Assembly (NCBI RefSeq): GCF_018918155.1
Contig: NZ_JAHLPY010000001.1
Span: forward strand, 186,001 to 250,000
Source of the DNA: Anaerostipes sp. MSJ-23
Lineage (GTDB): Bacteria > Bacillota > Clostridia > Lachnospirales > Lachnospiraceae
Length of the DNA: 64,000 nucleotides
Direction of reading: 5' to 3'
Shown: positions 8,981 to 18,766 of the stretch, in pieces
Numbering within the stretch: the stretch's first letter is position 1
How the letters are laid out: every line of letters begins with the position of its first letter
Program-made: the position numbers and the translations under genes
Notes under the pieces: model-generated
Told to the model about the DNA's origin: nothing
Database searches by the model: none
The model's input: the letters and a program-made list of their open reading frames with translations, nothing else

Positions 8981-11599
8981 TTATTCCTCTTTTTTTAAGC
9001 GATCCTGCAAAACATAAAGATAATTTAGCGCCTCAAGCGGTGTCATTTGTGAAAGATCTTTTTCCCTTAATTCCGCCATAAATGGATGTTCCATTGTTGG
9101 CTCATCACTTTGTTGAAATAGAGAAAGCTGTTCTACTTCGCCATATGGAACAATCTGTTTTGCTTTGGAAGCAATATCATGATCACTTAACTCTCTTGCA
9201 ATTTCTTTTGCTCTTTGAATCACGCTTTCCGGTACTCCTGCAAGCTTCGCAACCTGCACTCCATAACTTTTATCTGCTCCACCTTTAATGATTTTCCGCA
9301 AAAAGACAATATCATCTCCCTGCTCTTTAACTGCAATACAGTAATTGTTTACACTATCAATTTTTCCTTCCAATTCTGTCAACTCATGATAATGTGTCGC
9401 AAACAATGTCTTAGCGCCCAGCAATTTTGGATTGCTAATATATTCAACAACTGCCCATGCAATCGAAAGGCCATCATAAGTACTGGTTCCTCTTCCAATC
9501 TCATCTAAGATCAAGAGGCTATTCTTTGTGGCATTACGTAAAATATTCGCAACCTCACTCATTTCTACCATAAAAGTACTTTGTCCAGATGCTAGATCAT
9601 CTGATGCTCCAACTCTTGTAAAAATCCTATCTACAATTCCAATATTCGCTTTTGTCGCCGGAACAAAGGAACCTACCTGTGCCATCAAAACAATCAATGC
9701 AGCTTGTCTCATATATGTTGATTTTCCTGCCATATTGGGGCCAGTGATAATCGCAAGCCGATTTTTTTTCTGATCAAGATATGTATCATTTGCAATAAAC
9801 ATATCATTTGGTATCATCTGCTCTACAACTGGATGCCTTCCATCTTTAATATCAATTGTTCCTCTGATATTTAATTTAGGACGAACATAATGATTTCGTT
9901 CTGCTACGTAAGCCAAAGATGCTAACGCATCAGTCTGAGCAATAACATGTGCAGTTTTAGCAATTCGTTCCATCTGTGTTGCAAGAGTTTCTCGAATTGT
10001 GACAAATGTTTCATATTCTAACGCATACAGTCGATCTTCTGAACCAAGAATTGTATCCGCTAATTGATTTAATTCTTCTGTCGTATATCGTTCAGAATTA
10101 GCAAGTGTTTGCTTACGAATATAATGTTCTGGTACCAAATCTTTATAGGAATTCGTTACATCCAGATAATAACCAAATACTTTATTAAACTTTACTTTCA
10201 AATTTTTGATTCCAGTTGCCTGTCGTTCTCTTTCCTCAAGCTCCATCAGCCACTGTTTACCTTCTGTTTTGGCACGTTTCAGATGATCAATATCTTCCTT
10301 GAAACCTTCTTTAATGATACCACCTTCTTTAATCGCAAGAGGAGGCTCCTCAACAATTGCATCTTCTAAAAGCTGATAAAGATCGCAAAGAGGATCTAAA
10401 TCTTCCTGAAGTCTCATAAGAAGTGGATCTTTGCATTCTTTCAAAATGGTTTTAATCGGCGGCAGCCACTGCAAAGATATTTTAAACGCAATCAAATCCC
10501 TTGGATTTGCTGTTTTATAGCTTACTTTTGTCATTAAACGTTCCAAATCATAGATTGGATTTAAATATTCTCTTAATTCTTCACGAACAATTGCCTGTTT
10601 TGTTAAAGAATCAAGTGCATCATAACGTTCTTCAATCTTTTTTTTATCTACTAGCGGCTGCTCCAGCATATTTCGAAGCATCCTGGCACCCATTGCTGTT
10701 TTTGTCTTATCAAGTACCCATAAAAGAGAACCTTTTTTTTGTTTGTCACGCAAGGTTTCACAAAGTTCCAGGTTTCTTCGACTGGAACTGTCAATGATCA
10801 TAAATTCACTTGTTTCATAAGCTGTAATATGCATCAGATGATCCAGAGAACTCTTTTGTGTCTCATGAAGATATCCAAGAAGAGCACCCGTCGCAATGAC
10901 TCCCAGTGGATAGTCTGCAAGTCCAAGACCTTCTATATTTCCAACTTTAAACTGTTGTTTAATGCGCTCTATCGCTTGTTCTTCATCAAAATAATAATGA
11001 TCAATGCCTGAAATCACAACTGACATTTTATCTCTTAGATAATCAATATCGATGCCACTAATAAAAAATGCATCATTACAAATAATTTCTGCTGGTGTAA
11101 ATTTAAAAATCTCATCCTGTACTTTTGATAGACGATCCATAGAAGTTGTACGGAAATCTCCTGTTGTAATATCAACAAGAGATATTCCATAACTCCCATC
11201 ATTGCAAAAAATACACATCAGATAGTTATTTTTTTCATCGTCAAGACTCTGTTGCGAAATATTAGTTCCAGGCGTTACAATTCTTACAATCTCACGTTTT
11301 ACAATACCTTTTGCCTGACTTGGATCTTCGACCTGTTCACAAATTCCAACTTTATAGCCCTTTTCTACAAGCTTATTTAAATAAGAATCTGCCGCATGGT
11401 AAGGAATCCCGCACATTGGGGCCCTCTCTTCCAATCCGCAATTTTTCCCTGTTAATGTTATTTCCAGTTCTTTGGATGCAAGCAATGCATCATCAAAAAA
11501 CATCTCGTAAAAATCTCCAAGACGATAAAATAAAATACAATCTTTATTTTCTTCTTTGATTTTCATATATTGCTGCATCATTGGTGTTAGTTTACCCAT
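8981..11599 (-). CDS. mutS: DNA mismatch repair protein MutS
   Basis: Mismatch-binding ATPase. The N-terminal mismatch-reading motif is GDFYEMF (Phe30, Glu32), the Walker A is GPNMAGKSTYM (near residue 618) and later motifs are LDEIGRGTSTYDGLSIAWA and FATHYHELTEL. The length of 872 is typical of MutS1 and it has the mismatch domain that MutS2 lacks. The start overlaps the end of miaB by eight bases; mutL follows immediately. Confidence 0.98.
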   Translation of the reverse strand: MGKLTPMMQQYMKIKEENKDCILFYRLGDFYEMFFDDALLASKELEITLTGKNCGLEERAPMCGIPYHAADSYLNKLVEKGYKVGICEQVEDPSQAKGIVKREIVRIVTPGTNISQQSLDDEKNNYLMCIFCNDGSYGISLVDITTGDFRTTSMDRLSKVQDEIFKFTPAEIICNDAFFISGIDIDYLRDKMSVVISGIDHYYFDEEQAIERIKQQFKVGNIEGLGLADYPLGVIATGALLGYLHETQKSSLDHLMHITAYETSEFMIIDSSSRRNLELCETLRDKQKKGSLLWVLDKTKTAMGARMLRNMLEQPLVDKKKIEERYDALDSLTKQAIVREELREYLNPIYDLERLMTKVSYKTANPRDLIAFKISLQWLPPIKTILKECKDPLLMRLQEDLDPLCDLYQLLEDAIVEEPPLAIKEGGIIKEGFKEDIDHLKRAKTEGKQWLMELEERERQATGIKNLKVKFNKVFGYYLDVTNSYKDLVPEHYIRKQTLANSERYTTEELNQLADTILGSEDRLYALEYETFVTIRETLATQMERIAKTAHVIAQTDALASLAYVAERNHYVRPKLNIRGTIDIKDGRHPVVEQMIPNDMFIANDTYLDQKKNRLAIITGPNMAGKSTYMRQAALIVLMAQVGSFVPATKANIGIVDRIFTRVGASDDLASGQSTFMVEMSEVANILRNATKNSLLILDEIGRGTSTYDGLSIAWAVVEYISNPKLLGAKTLFATHYHELTELEGKIDSVNNYCIAVKEQGDDIVFLRKIIKGGADKSYGVQVAKLAGVPESVIQRAKEIARELSDHDIASKAKQIVPYGEVEQLSLFQQSDEPTMEHPFMAELREKDLSQMTPLEALNYLYVLQDRLKKEE

Positions 11600-13004
11600 T
11601 GACTTGCTCTCCCATATAATAAAAACCTTTTTCTTCTACAAGTTTTACATCTGCCATTGTTCCAATTTGTTCTTTACATCCTTTAAAATGAACCAGAAGA
11701 TTGTTTTCCAGTCTTCCTGTTACCATACCTTCTTCATGTGTATTTACTTCTTCAATTAAAACTCGTTCTATCTGTCCAACTTTTTTCTTACAATTTTGTT
11801 CAGATGTTTCCTTTAAAACTGCAAGAAGACGATCAAAACGATCCTTGATCACATCTTTGTCAACTTGATTTTCCATAGAAGCTGCAGGTGTTCCTGTACG
11901 TTTTGAATAAATATAAGTATACGCACTATCAAATCCAACTTTTCTTACAACATCCAATGTTTCTTCAAAATCTTCTTCTGTCTCTCCAGGAAAACCAACA
12001 ATAATATCTGTTGTAAAAGAAACTCCTGGAATTCGTTCTTTGATTTTCTTTGCAAGTTCCAAATACTGTTCTTTTGTATAATGACGATTCATCGCTTTTA
12101 ACAGTCTTGTACTTCCAGACTGCATTGGCAAATGCATATGACTACATACTTTTTTCGAATGTGCCATCACATCAATCAAATCATCGGAAAGATCTTTTGG
12201 ATGTGGAGTCATAAAACGAATCCTTTCAAGTCCAGGTACTTTTTCTACTTCTCTTAAAAGATCTGCAAAACTCATTGGCTCTTCCAATGTCTTTCCATAA
12301 GAATTAACATTTTGTCCAAGCAGCATAACCTCTTTCACACCCTCTGATACAACCTGTGTTACTTCCTTTATAATATCTTCCGGTTTTCTGCTTCTTTCTC
12401 TTCCCCTTACATAAGGTACAATACAATAACTGCAGAAATTATTGCATCCATACATAATATTGACTCCACATTTAAATGAAAATTTGCGGTCACTTGGAAG
12501 ATCTTCTACAATTTCATTTGTATCCTTCCATATATCAACAATCATGCTTCCAGAATCTACTCTTGCTTTTAGAAGTTGAGCTAGTTTAAAAATATTATAA
12601 GTTCCAAATACAATATCTACAAAGCGATAACTTTTCTGTATTTTTTCAATTACATGCGGTTCCTGCATCATACATCCACATAATCCAATCATCATATGCG
12701 GGTTGCGTTCCTTCATCTTTTTTACTTGTCCAAGATGTCCATATAGTTTTGTATTTGCATTTTCACGAACGGTACAAGTATTAAATAAAAGAAGGTCTGC
12801 TTCTTCTGTATCCACTTCCTGATACCCGATGGTTTCTAAGATTCCGAGAAGTTTTTCTGAATCTTTTTCATTCATCTGACACCCAAAGGTTGTGCAATGA
12901 CAAGTCAGAGGCCTTCCAAGCTCCTGTGACTTTTTTGCAACCCATGATTTCATCTGTTCCATATAATCATATTGTCTTTGTGACTCTGTTTTTAACTGTT
13001 CCAT
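11592..13004 (-). CDS. miaB: tRNA-2-methylthio-N6-dimethylallyladenosine synthase MiaB
   Basis: Radical-SAM methylthiotransferase that completes ms2i6A at position 37 of tRNA. The N-terminal UPF0004 domain holds Cys42, Cys77 and Cys111 for the auxiliary cluster; the radical-SAM cluster is GCNNFCSYC (Cys187, 191, 194); a TRAM domain closes the 470-residue protein. I start at ATG 13002-13004 with AGGAGA about nine bases upstream; the 46 extra upstream codons are unlike the family and would cross the promoter. First gene of the operon behind the promoter at 13048-13076. Confidence 0.96.
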   Translation of the reverse strand: MEQLKTESQRQYDYMEQMKSWVAKKSQELGRPLTCHCTTFGCQMNEKDSEKLLGILETIGYQEVDTEEADLLLFNTCTVRENANTKLYGHLGQVKKMKERNPHMMIGLCGCMMQEPHVIEKIQKSYRFVDIVFGTYNIFKLAQLLKARVDSGSMIVDIWKDTNEIVEDLPSDRKFSFKCGVNIMYGCNNFCSYCIVPYVRGRERSRKPEDIIKEVTQVVSEGVKEVMLLGQNVNSYGKTLEEPMSFADLLREVEKVPGLERIRFMTPHPKDLSDDLIDVMAHSKKVCSHMHLPMQSGSTRLLKAMNRHYTKEQYLELAKKIKERIPGVSFTTDIIVGFPGETEEDFEETLDVVRKVGFDSAYTYIYSKRTGTPAASMENQVDKDVIKDRFDRLLAVLKETSEQNCKKKVGQIERVLIEEVNTHEEGMVTGRLENNLLVHFKGCKEQIGTMADVKLVEEKGFYYMGEQVNG

Positions 13005-13047
13005 ATCTATTAATCTCCTAATAAATCTCAAAATTGCATTAAGTTTA

Positions 13048-13076
13048 ATTATAACGTGAGTTTTGCCTAACATCAA
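13048..13076 (-). promoter_or_regulatory. Sigma-A promoter of the miaB-mutSL operon
   Basis: On the - strand the -35 is TTGATG (13071-13076), the spacer is 17 bases and the -10 is TATAAT (13048-13053). The predicted start is about 40 bases before the miaB ATG, and no other gene lies between, so it should drive miaB through to the PLP gene at 4507. Confidence 0.8.
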
Positions 13077-13120
13077 GGAGAAGGATAAACTTTTCCATAA
13101 AGTTTCATAAAAATATAGAA

Positions 13121-13155
13121 CAAAAATCGCCAGCCTTTTCAATGACTGACGATTT
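13121..13155 (-). terminator. Intrinsic terminator after glf
   Basis: Read on the - strand, AAATCGTCAG pairs with CTGGCGATTT (one U-G pair) around a loop of about 12 bases, and the 3' arm runs directly into TTTTTG. It begins 10 bases after the glf stop codon and separates glf from the miaB promoter. Confidence 0.8.
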
Positions 13156-13165
13156 CTCTTCTTCC

Positions 13166-14266
13166 CTATAAATATTGCTTTACAAAATTCAGTGCTGACT
13201 CTATAACCTTATCCATATCATAATACTTATATTCTCCAAGACGTCCACCGAATAATACTTTTTCTTCTTTTTCTCCAAGTTCTTTATATCTTTCATAAAG
13301 AGTACTGTTTTTCTCATCATTGACTGGATAGTATGGTTCCATTCCGTCTTCCCACTCCGCAGGATATTCTCTTGTAACAACTGTTTTTTCCTGTGTTCCA
13401 AACGCGAAATGCTTATGTTCAATCTTTCTTGTAAACGGAGTTTCACTATCCGTGTAGTTCATAACTGCTACACCCTGATGATTATATTCATTCAATAACT
13501 CATGTTCAAAATGAAGGCTTCGATATTCCAGTTTTCCATAGCAGTAATCAAAATAAGCATCGATTGTTCCTGTATATACAACATGATCTGCCATACTAGT
13601 ATATTTTTCCTTATCAGATAAGAAATCTGTTTCAAGAATAACATCACATCCATCATACAGTTTTTCAATCAGTTCATTATATCCACCTTTTGGAATTCCC
13701 TGATGCGGATCATTAAAATAGTTATTATCATAAATATAACGAACTGGAATTCGTTTAATAATAGAAGCTGGAAGGTCTTTGCATTCTCTTCCCCACTGTT
13801 TCATTGTATAACCCTTGATCAGTTTTTCATATACATCTGTTCCTACAAGACTGATTGCCTGTTCTTCTAAGTTTTCAGGATCTTTCTTTATCACACTTTT
13901 TTGTTCTTCAATAATCTTTCTTGCTTCTTCCGGAGTTGAAATATTCCACATTTTACTAAATGTATTCATATTAAACGGAAGATTATAAATTTCTCCATGA
14001 TAATTTGCTACCGGCGAATTAATATAATGATTAAATTCAACCAAATCTGTTACATAATCCCAAACTTCTTCATTGCTTGTATGAAAAATATGGGCTCCAT
14101 ATTCATGTACCATGATTCCTTCTACTTCTTTGCAGTAAATATTCCCACCAAGAACATCTCTTTTTTCAATAACCAGGCACTTCTTTCCCCTTTTTGCCGC
14201 TTCATGTGCTACAACACCATTAAATAATCCTGCTCCTACCAACAGATAATCATAATGTTTTTCCAT
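13166..14266 (-). CDS. glf: UDP-galactopyranose mutase
   Basis: FAD enzyme that converts UDP-galactopyranose to UDP-galactofuranose for surface polysaccharides; cytosolic. The dinucleotide-binding motif is LVGAGLFNGVVAHEAAKRG (from residue 9), with family stretches YGAHIFHTSNEEVWDYV and GYTMKQWGR. I start at ATG 14264-14266 because GGAG lies six bases upstream and the FAD motif then sits at the usual distance; an ATG four codons earlier is possible. The 366 residues fit the family. No galactofuranosyltransferase or other polysaccharide gene is nearby, so it is an isolated gene with its own promoter and terminator. Confidence 0.95.
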   Translation of the reverse strand: MEKHYDYLLVGAGLFNGVVAHEAAKRGKKCLVIEKRDVLGGNIYCKEVEGIMVHEYGAHIFHTSNEEVWDYVTDLVEFNHYINSPVANYHGEIYNLPFNMNTFSKMWNISTPEEARKIIEEQKSVIKKDPENLEEQAISLVGTDVYEKLIKGYTMKQWGRECKDLPASIIKRIPVRYIYDNNYFNDPHQGIPKGGYNELIEKLYDGCDVILETDFLSDKEKYTSMADHVVYTGTIDAYFDYCYGKLEYRSLHFEHELLNEYNHQGVAVMNYTDSETPFTRKIEHKHFAFGTQEKTVVTREYPAEWEDGMEPYYPVNDEKNSTLYERYKELGEKEEKVLFGGRLGEYKYYDMDKVIESALNFVKQYL

Positions 14267-14303
14267 TCTTTTCTCCATTCTATACTCTACATGTTTTTCA
14301 TTT

Positions 14304-14332
14304 ATTATACAAAATATAAAAAAAAATAACAA
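14304..14332 (-). promoter_or_regulatory. Promoter of glf, embedded in the upstream terminator
   Basis: On the - strand the -35 is TTGTTA (14327-14332), the spacer is 17 bases and the -10 is TATAAT (14304-14309). The -35 lies in the 3' arm of the terminator hairpin of the GH13 gene and the spacer contains its nine-T tail. Confidence 0.65.
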
Positions 14333-14349
14333 TCTTTTCTACGATTATT
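14317..14349 (-). terminator. Intrinsic terminator of the glycogen operon
   Basis: On the - strand AATAATC (which contains the stop codon of the GH13 gene) pairs with GATTGTT across an eight-base loop and is followed by nine T. It ends the glgBCDAP-GH13 transcription unit. Confidence 0.7.
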
Positions 14350-16270
14350 TCAATTTCACAATTTGATAGTCAAATGCTTCGATCTGCGCTTCTATTTCCG
14401 TTGCAGATAAATAATCCATCAGTTTTTGGTGCACCTCATGCGGAATTCCCTCTTCTCTTGTTTTAAGGTCAAATTTTATTGTTTCCTTTTGATTCGTTGG
14501 ATTTATTAGCATGAGAAATGCTTTATTTTCTGCTTTTTCTCCAAAAACATCTTTTTTTCCAACAATAAAGCGTACCATGGCTAATATATTCTCATTTACT
14601 GCAAAATAAAGCGCATACCCCGTTTGCAATGCTCTTTCTCGCTTCCTGATGCCCGTTAAAAATAATAATTCTTCATAAATTTCTTTGTTATTTTCATAAA
14701 AAGTTCCCCGATTAAACGGATCCATAAATCCATGCATCCCATATTCATCTCCATAATAAATGGATGGGATTCCAGGGACAAAAAACTGCATTGCCATAGC
14801 CAGTCTGGATAAACGTCCACCTCTTTTATCCATCTCACTTGTTATAACATATTCTATCTGTTTTTCTCTCGATGGCAGTGTCTCATTCATTCCAGATGCA
14901 AATGTCGTACGAATTCTTGGAATATCATGAGAAGATAATAAATTCATGACTGCATAATAAAAAGGTTTTGGATAATTACATTGCTGTCCTAAAAGAAATT
15001 CCTGCATTGCATAAGCATTTTGACTTCCAAGAAGATAATTTACTACATGAACTTTAAATGGATAATTCATCGTACTATCCATGCCATTTCCAAGAGCATA
15101 TTTTCTTTTCACTCCATAACTTTCTTTTGTCGTAACATCTTCCCACACTTCCCCAATTAAAGCATAATCTTTTTCTTGGGCTTTTAATTCTTTTCGCATC
15201 TCAAAAATAAATTCATCTGGCAATTCATCTGCAACATCCAGGCGGAAACCAAATGCTCCAAGAGAAATCCAATGCTTGATTACAGAATCCCTTCCATTAA
15301 TAATAAAATTTATAAACTTAAGATTCATCTCATTGACTTCTGGCAATGATTGAAATCCCCACCAACTATCATAATTTCCATCTTGATCAAACGTATACCA
15401 ATCATAATAAGGAGATTGCGGTCCTTGCCAAGCCCCTTTTTCTGGATAATTTCCTTTTTTATTAAAATACACACTGTCATCCCCCGTATGAGAATAAACC
15501 CCATCAAGAATGACCCTCATTCCTCTTTCCTTGGCTAATTTACAAAGACGCTCAAAATCTTCATTGGTTCCGAGAAATGGATCCACTTTTTTATAATCTG
15601 ATGTATTATAACGATGATTAGATGCAGCTTCTCCAATTGGATTCAAATAAATACATGTAACCCCAAGCTTTTTTAAATCATCAAGCTTTGAAATAATTCC
15701 TTCAAGATCGCCTCCAAAATAATCACATGGATCATAAAATTCATGTCCAGGCAACGGCCCAAACAATGGACGTTCTTCCCAATCTTCATGAATATATACG
15801 GTTCTTCCCATATTTTTATGATATTCTTCTCCACGTTTTAAATTTTTTTGATTTCCCTGACAGAAACGGTCTGGAAAAATTTGATACATAATTCCTTTTG
15901 GCATCCATCTTGGAGTATCAAATCCATTTTCATATACAGTAATCTGAAAACTGAAAGGATTTTCACTAACTACTATTCCTTCCCCCTGGCTCTGTCCAGG
16001 CCTGGCTCCATAATAATAATTATGATCTCCCTCCCAGATTCGAAAATAATACCATACAACACAACATTTTTCAGGCATACAAATGGTTTGCTCAAACAAA
16101 TCTTTTTTCTGTTTCATTTTATATTCCCTGTGAAAATCTTCTGCGTAAAACACAATTTCCACATGGGATGTTTTTTCCGGCAGACCAAAAAGGCGAAGTA
16201 TTACCTCTTCGCCTTTTTCTACTGCACCGACCGGAGTTCTATATTTTTCAATTGACGCATTATGAATCAT
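14345..16270 (-). CDS. Alpha-amylase family (GH13) glycoside hydrolase, neopullulanase-like
   Basis: Cytosolic GH13 enzyme that likely trims alpha-glucans released from glycogen. An N-terminal beta-sandwich domain (about 1-110, with FYAEDFHREY and YYFRIWEGDHNYYYGARPG) precedes the (beta/alpha)8 barrel. The catalytic residues are visible: nucleophile in FGFRLDVADELP (about residue 345), acid/base in LIGEVWED (about 374) and the third Asp in SSHDIPRIR (about 447). There is no signal peptide. The gene is the last of the glycogen operon, 21 bases after glgP. The N-terminal domain and barrel resemble cyclomaltodextrinase/neopullulanase; the exact specificity cannot be read from sequence. Confidence 0.9.
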   Translation of the reverse strand: MIHNASIEKYRTPVGAVEKGEEVILRLFGLPEKTSHVEIVFYAEDFHREYKMKQKKDLFEQTICMPEKCCVVWYYFRIWEGDHNYYYGARPGQSQGEGIVVSENPFSFQITVYENGFDTPRWMPKGIMYQIFPDRFCQGNQKNLKRGEEYHKNMGRTVYIHEDWEERPLFGPLPGHEFYDPCDYFGGDLEGIISKLDDLKKLGVTCIYLNPIGEAASNHRYNTSDYKKVDPFLGTNEDFERLCKLAKERGMRVILDGVYSHTGDDSVYFNKKGNYPEKGAWQGPQSPYYDWYTFDQDGNYDSWWGFQSLPEVNEMNLKFINFIINGRDSVIKHWISLGAFGFRLDVADELPDEFIFEMRKELKAQEKDYALIGEVWEDVTTKESYGVKRKYALGNGMDSTMNYPFKVHVVNYLLGSQNAYAMQEFLLGQQCNYPKPFYYAVMNLLSSHDIPRIRTTFASGMNETLPSREKQIEYVITSEMDKRGGRLSRLAMAMQFFVPGIPSIYYGDEYGMHGFMDPFNRGTFYENNKEIYEELLFLTGIRKRERALQTGYALYFAVNENILAMVRFIVGKKDVFGEKAENKAFLMLINPTNQKETIKFDLKTREEGIPHEVHQKLMDYLSATEIEAQIEAFDYQIVKLK

Positions 16271-16291
16271 AGTCTCATCTCTAACTTTTTC

Positions 16292-18745
16292 TTATTTTAT
16301 AGTTGAAAGTTTCCAAATTTTATCGTTATACTCTGCGACCGTACGATCTGAAGAGAAAAATCCAGATTTTGCGGTATTAACAATTGCCTTTTGTATCCAT
16401 TCATCATAGTGATTGACATAAGTATTATAAACTTTATCATAAGTTTCGATATACGAAGGCAAATCATACAATACAAAATACTGATCTGGCTGTCCATATT
16501 CCCCAAACAACAAAGATTGATAGATATCTGAATATTTTTGTTTTCCAATTTTTGGAAGTTCTCCATCAATCAGGCAATTGCAAATATCTCTTATCTTCGG
16601 ATTTTTTTCAAATACCGTTCCTGGATTATATGTATGATAACGTTTCATATTGCCAACTTCTTCCACAGATGCACCAAAAATAAAAATATTTTCTGCTCCT
16701 ACCTGTTCAAATATTTCTACATTTGCCCCATCCATCGTACCAATCGTTAAGGCTCCATTCATCATAAATTTCATATTTCCAGTTCCGGATGCCTCCATGC
16801 CTGCAGTCGATATCTGTTCACTAATATCTGCAGCCGGAATCAAATTCTCTGCTACAGAAACCGAATAGTTTTCTACAAATACGACTTGAATTTTTTCCCG
16901 AATCACAGGATCGGCATCTATCATATCTTTCACCGAATGAATCAACCGAATGATATCTTTTGCTCTGGCATATCCAGGAGCTGCTTTTGCTGCAAAAATA
17001 AAAGTAATTGGTGTTGATAAATAATCCGGCTGTTTTTTTAACTGCTGATACAAATAGATGATATGCAGACATTTCATTAGCTGGCGTTTATATTCATGCA
17101 TACGCTTACACTGCACATCAAAAATAGAATCTGTATTTATTACAATCCCCTGTTTTTTCTTAATATATTTTGCAAATCTTTTTTTATTTTGTTGCTTGAT
17201 TTGCTGATATTTATGTTGGAAAGATACATCATTTTTAAATAAAAGAATTTGCTCAAAAATTCTATAATCTTTTAAAACATCTCCTGTTGTATGATCCTTA
17301 ATTAACTGGCATAGTTGTGGATTTGCCAAAGCCATCCACCTTCTATGAGTAATTCCATTTGTGATTGCTATATATTTTTGTGGGTATAAATTGTAAGAAT
17401 CATGAAATAATTGCTGTTTTAAAATATCACCATGCAATTGAGAAACTCCATTCACTCGATGACACACAGCAATACATAGATTTGCCATACGAACCTGATT
17501 ATTTCCTATCATCGACATTTTTGATATTTTTTCATGATGCTCCCCATAATAAATTCGAAGCTTATCGCAATATTTTTCATTCATAACACAGATAATTTGA
17601 TAAATGCGTGGAAGTAATAACTTAAACATATTTTCATCCCAACATTCCAACGCTTCTGTCATAATGGTATGATTCGTATAATTAAAAATTTTTCTTACAA
17701 TTGCATAAGCTTCTTCCCAGCCAAATCCTTCTTCATCCATAAGAATTCTCATTAATTCTGGAACTGCAAGTGTTGGATGTGTGTCATTGATCTGTACGGT
17801 AACATAATCTGATAAAGTATGAAGGTCTCCCTTCTTTTCTTTGTGATGTTTTACCATCAACTGCATCGTTGCAGACGCTAAGAAATAAAATTGTTTTAAT
17901 CTAAGCATTTTCCCTTGCATATGATCATCTGCCGGATAAAGAACTTTCGATATTACTTCGGCAAAAGCTTGATCAGCCATTGCTTTATCATAGATTCCTT
18001 CGTTAAAAGAATGAAGATCAAATCGCTGTTTGCTTCTAGCTGACCATAATCGCAAAGTTGCCGGTGTATCGCTTTTATATCCGATCACCGGCATATCATA
18101 TGGTACTGCAACTACCGTATTATAATCTTTATGAATAATTTTTAAACCTTTTTCTGTCCAGTGTTCTTCAATGTACCCATTAAAATGTACTTCTACACTT
18201 AATTCTGGACGCTCTACTTCCCATATATTTCCCTCACGCAACCAGTCATCTTCCATTTCCACCTGCATGCCATCCATAATTTTTTGCTTAAACAATCCAA
18301 ATTCATAACGAATACCACATCCAATGACAGGGAAATTCAACGTAGCCATGGAATCAAGGAAACAGGCGGCAAGCCGCCCAAGTCCCCCATTTCCAAGTCC
18401 TGCATCTGTTTCCTCTTCAACGATTTCATCAAAATCAATTCCAAGTTTCCACAGAGCCTGCCTGTAATCTTTATACATTTCCATATTGATCAGATTGTTG
18501 GAAAGGGCCCTACCCATCAGGAACTCTGCTGACATATAATACAGCTTTTTTACTCCTTGTGCACCTGATTTTTTACGGCTTTCTGCCCACTTCGTCATAA
18601 TATCATCACGAATGCATCCTGCTGTTGCTTTATAAATTTCATCATTTGCAGCTTCTTCTAAAGTCGTTCCTAATGTGTTAATCAGCTTATGCTCAATTTT
18701 GGCAGCAATTTGTTTTACCCGATCGCCGCTAATGATTGTTCCCAT
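16292..18745 (-). CDS. glgP: Glycogen/starch phosphorylase
   Basis: PLP enzyme that releases glucose-1-phosphate from alpha-1,4-glucan ends. The cofactor lysine lies in EASGTGNMKFMMNGALTIG (about residue 660), with GNGGLGRLAACFLDS near the N-terminus and MHEYKRQLMKC before the active site. The 817 residues match the long GlgP class and not the short MalP-like archaeal class. It follows glgA by 21 bases in the glycogen operon. Confidence 0.97.
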   Translation of the reverse strand: MGTIISGDRVKQIAAKIEHKLINTLGTTLEEAANDEIYKATAGCIRDDIMTKWAESRKKSGAQGVKKLYYMSAEFLMGRALSNNLINMEMYKDYRQALWKLGIDFDEIVEEETDAGLGNGGLGRLAACFLDSMATLNFPVIGCGIRYEFGLFKQKIMDGMQVEMEDDWLREGNIWEVERPELSVEVHFNGYIEEHWTEKGLKIIHKDYNTVVAVPYDMPVIGYKSDTPATLRLWSARSKQRFDLHSFNEGIYDKAMADQAFAEVISKVLYPADDHMQGKMLRLKQFYFLASATMQLMVKHHKEKKGDLHTLSDYVTVQINDTHPTLAVPELMRILMDEEGFGWEEAYAIVRKIFNYTNHTIMTEALECWDENMFKLLLPRIYQIICVMNEKYCDKLRIYYGEHHEKISKMSMIGNNQVRMANLCIAVCHRVNGVSQLHGDILKQQLFHDSYNLYPQKYIAITNGITHRRWMALANPQLCQLIKDHTTGDVLKDYRIFEQILLFKNDVSFQHKYQQIKQQNKKRFAKYIKKKQGIVINTDSIFDVQCKRMHEYKRQLMKCLHIIYLYQQLKKQPDYLSTPITFIFAAKAAPGYARAKDIIRLIHSVKDMIDADPVIREKIQVVFVENYSVSVAENLIPAADISEQISTAGMEASGTGNMKFMMNGALTIGTMDGANVEIFEQVGAENIFIFGASVEEVGNMKRYHTYNPGTVFEKNPKIRDICNCLIDGELPKIGKQKYSDIYQSLLFGEYGQPDQYFVLYDLPSYIETYDKVYNTYVNHYDEWIQKAIVNTAKSGFFSSDRTVAEYNDKIWKLSTIK

Positions 18746-18766
18746 TCCCTCTCCTTTCCGGTCATA

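Noticed and set aside
13005-13142. 46-codon N-terminal extension of miaB
   Set aside because: It overlaps a well-formed promoter, and ATG 13004 has the ribosome site and the family start.
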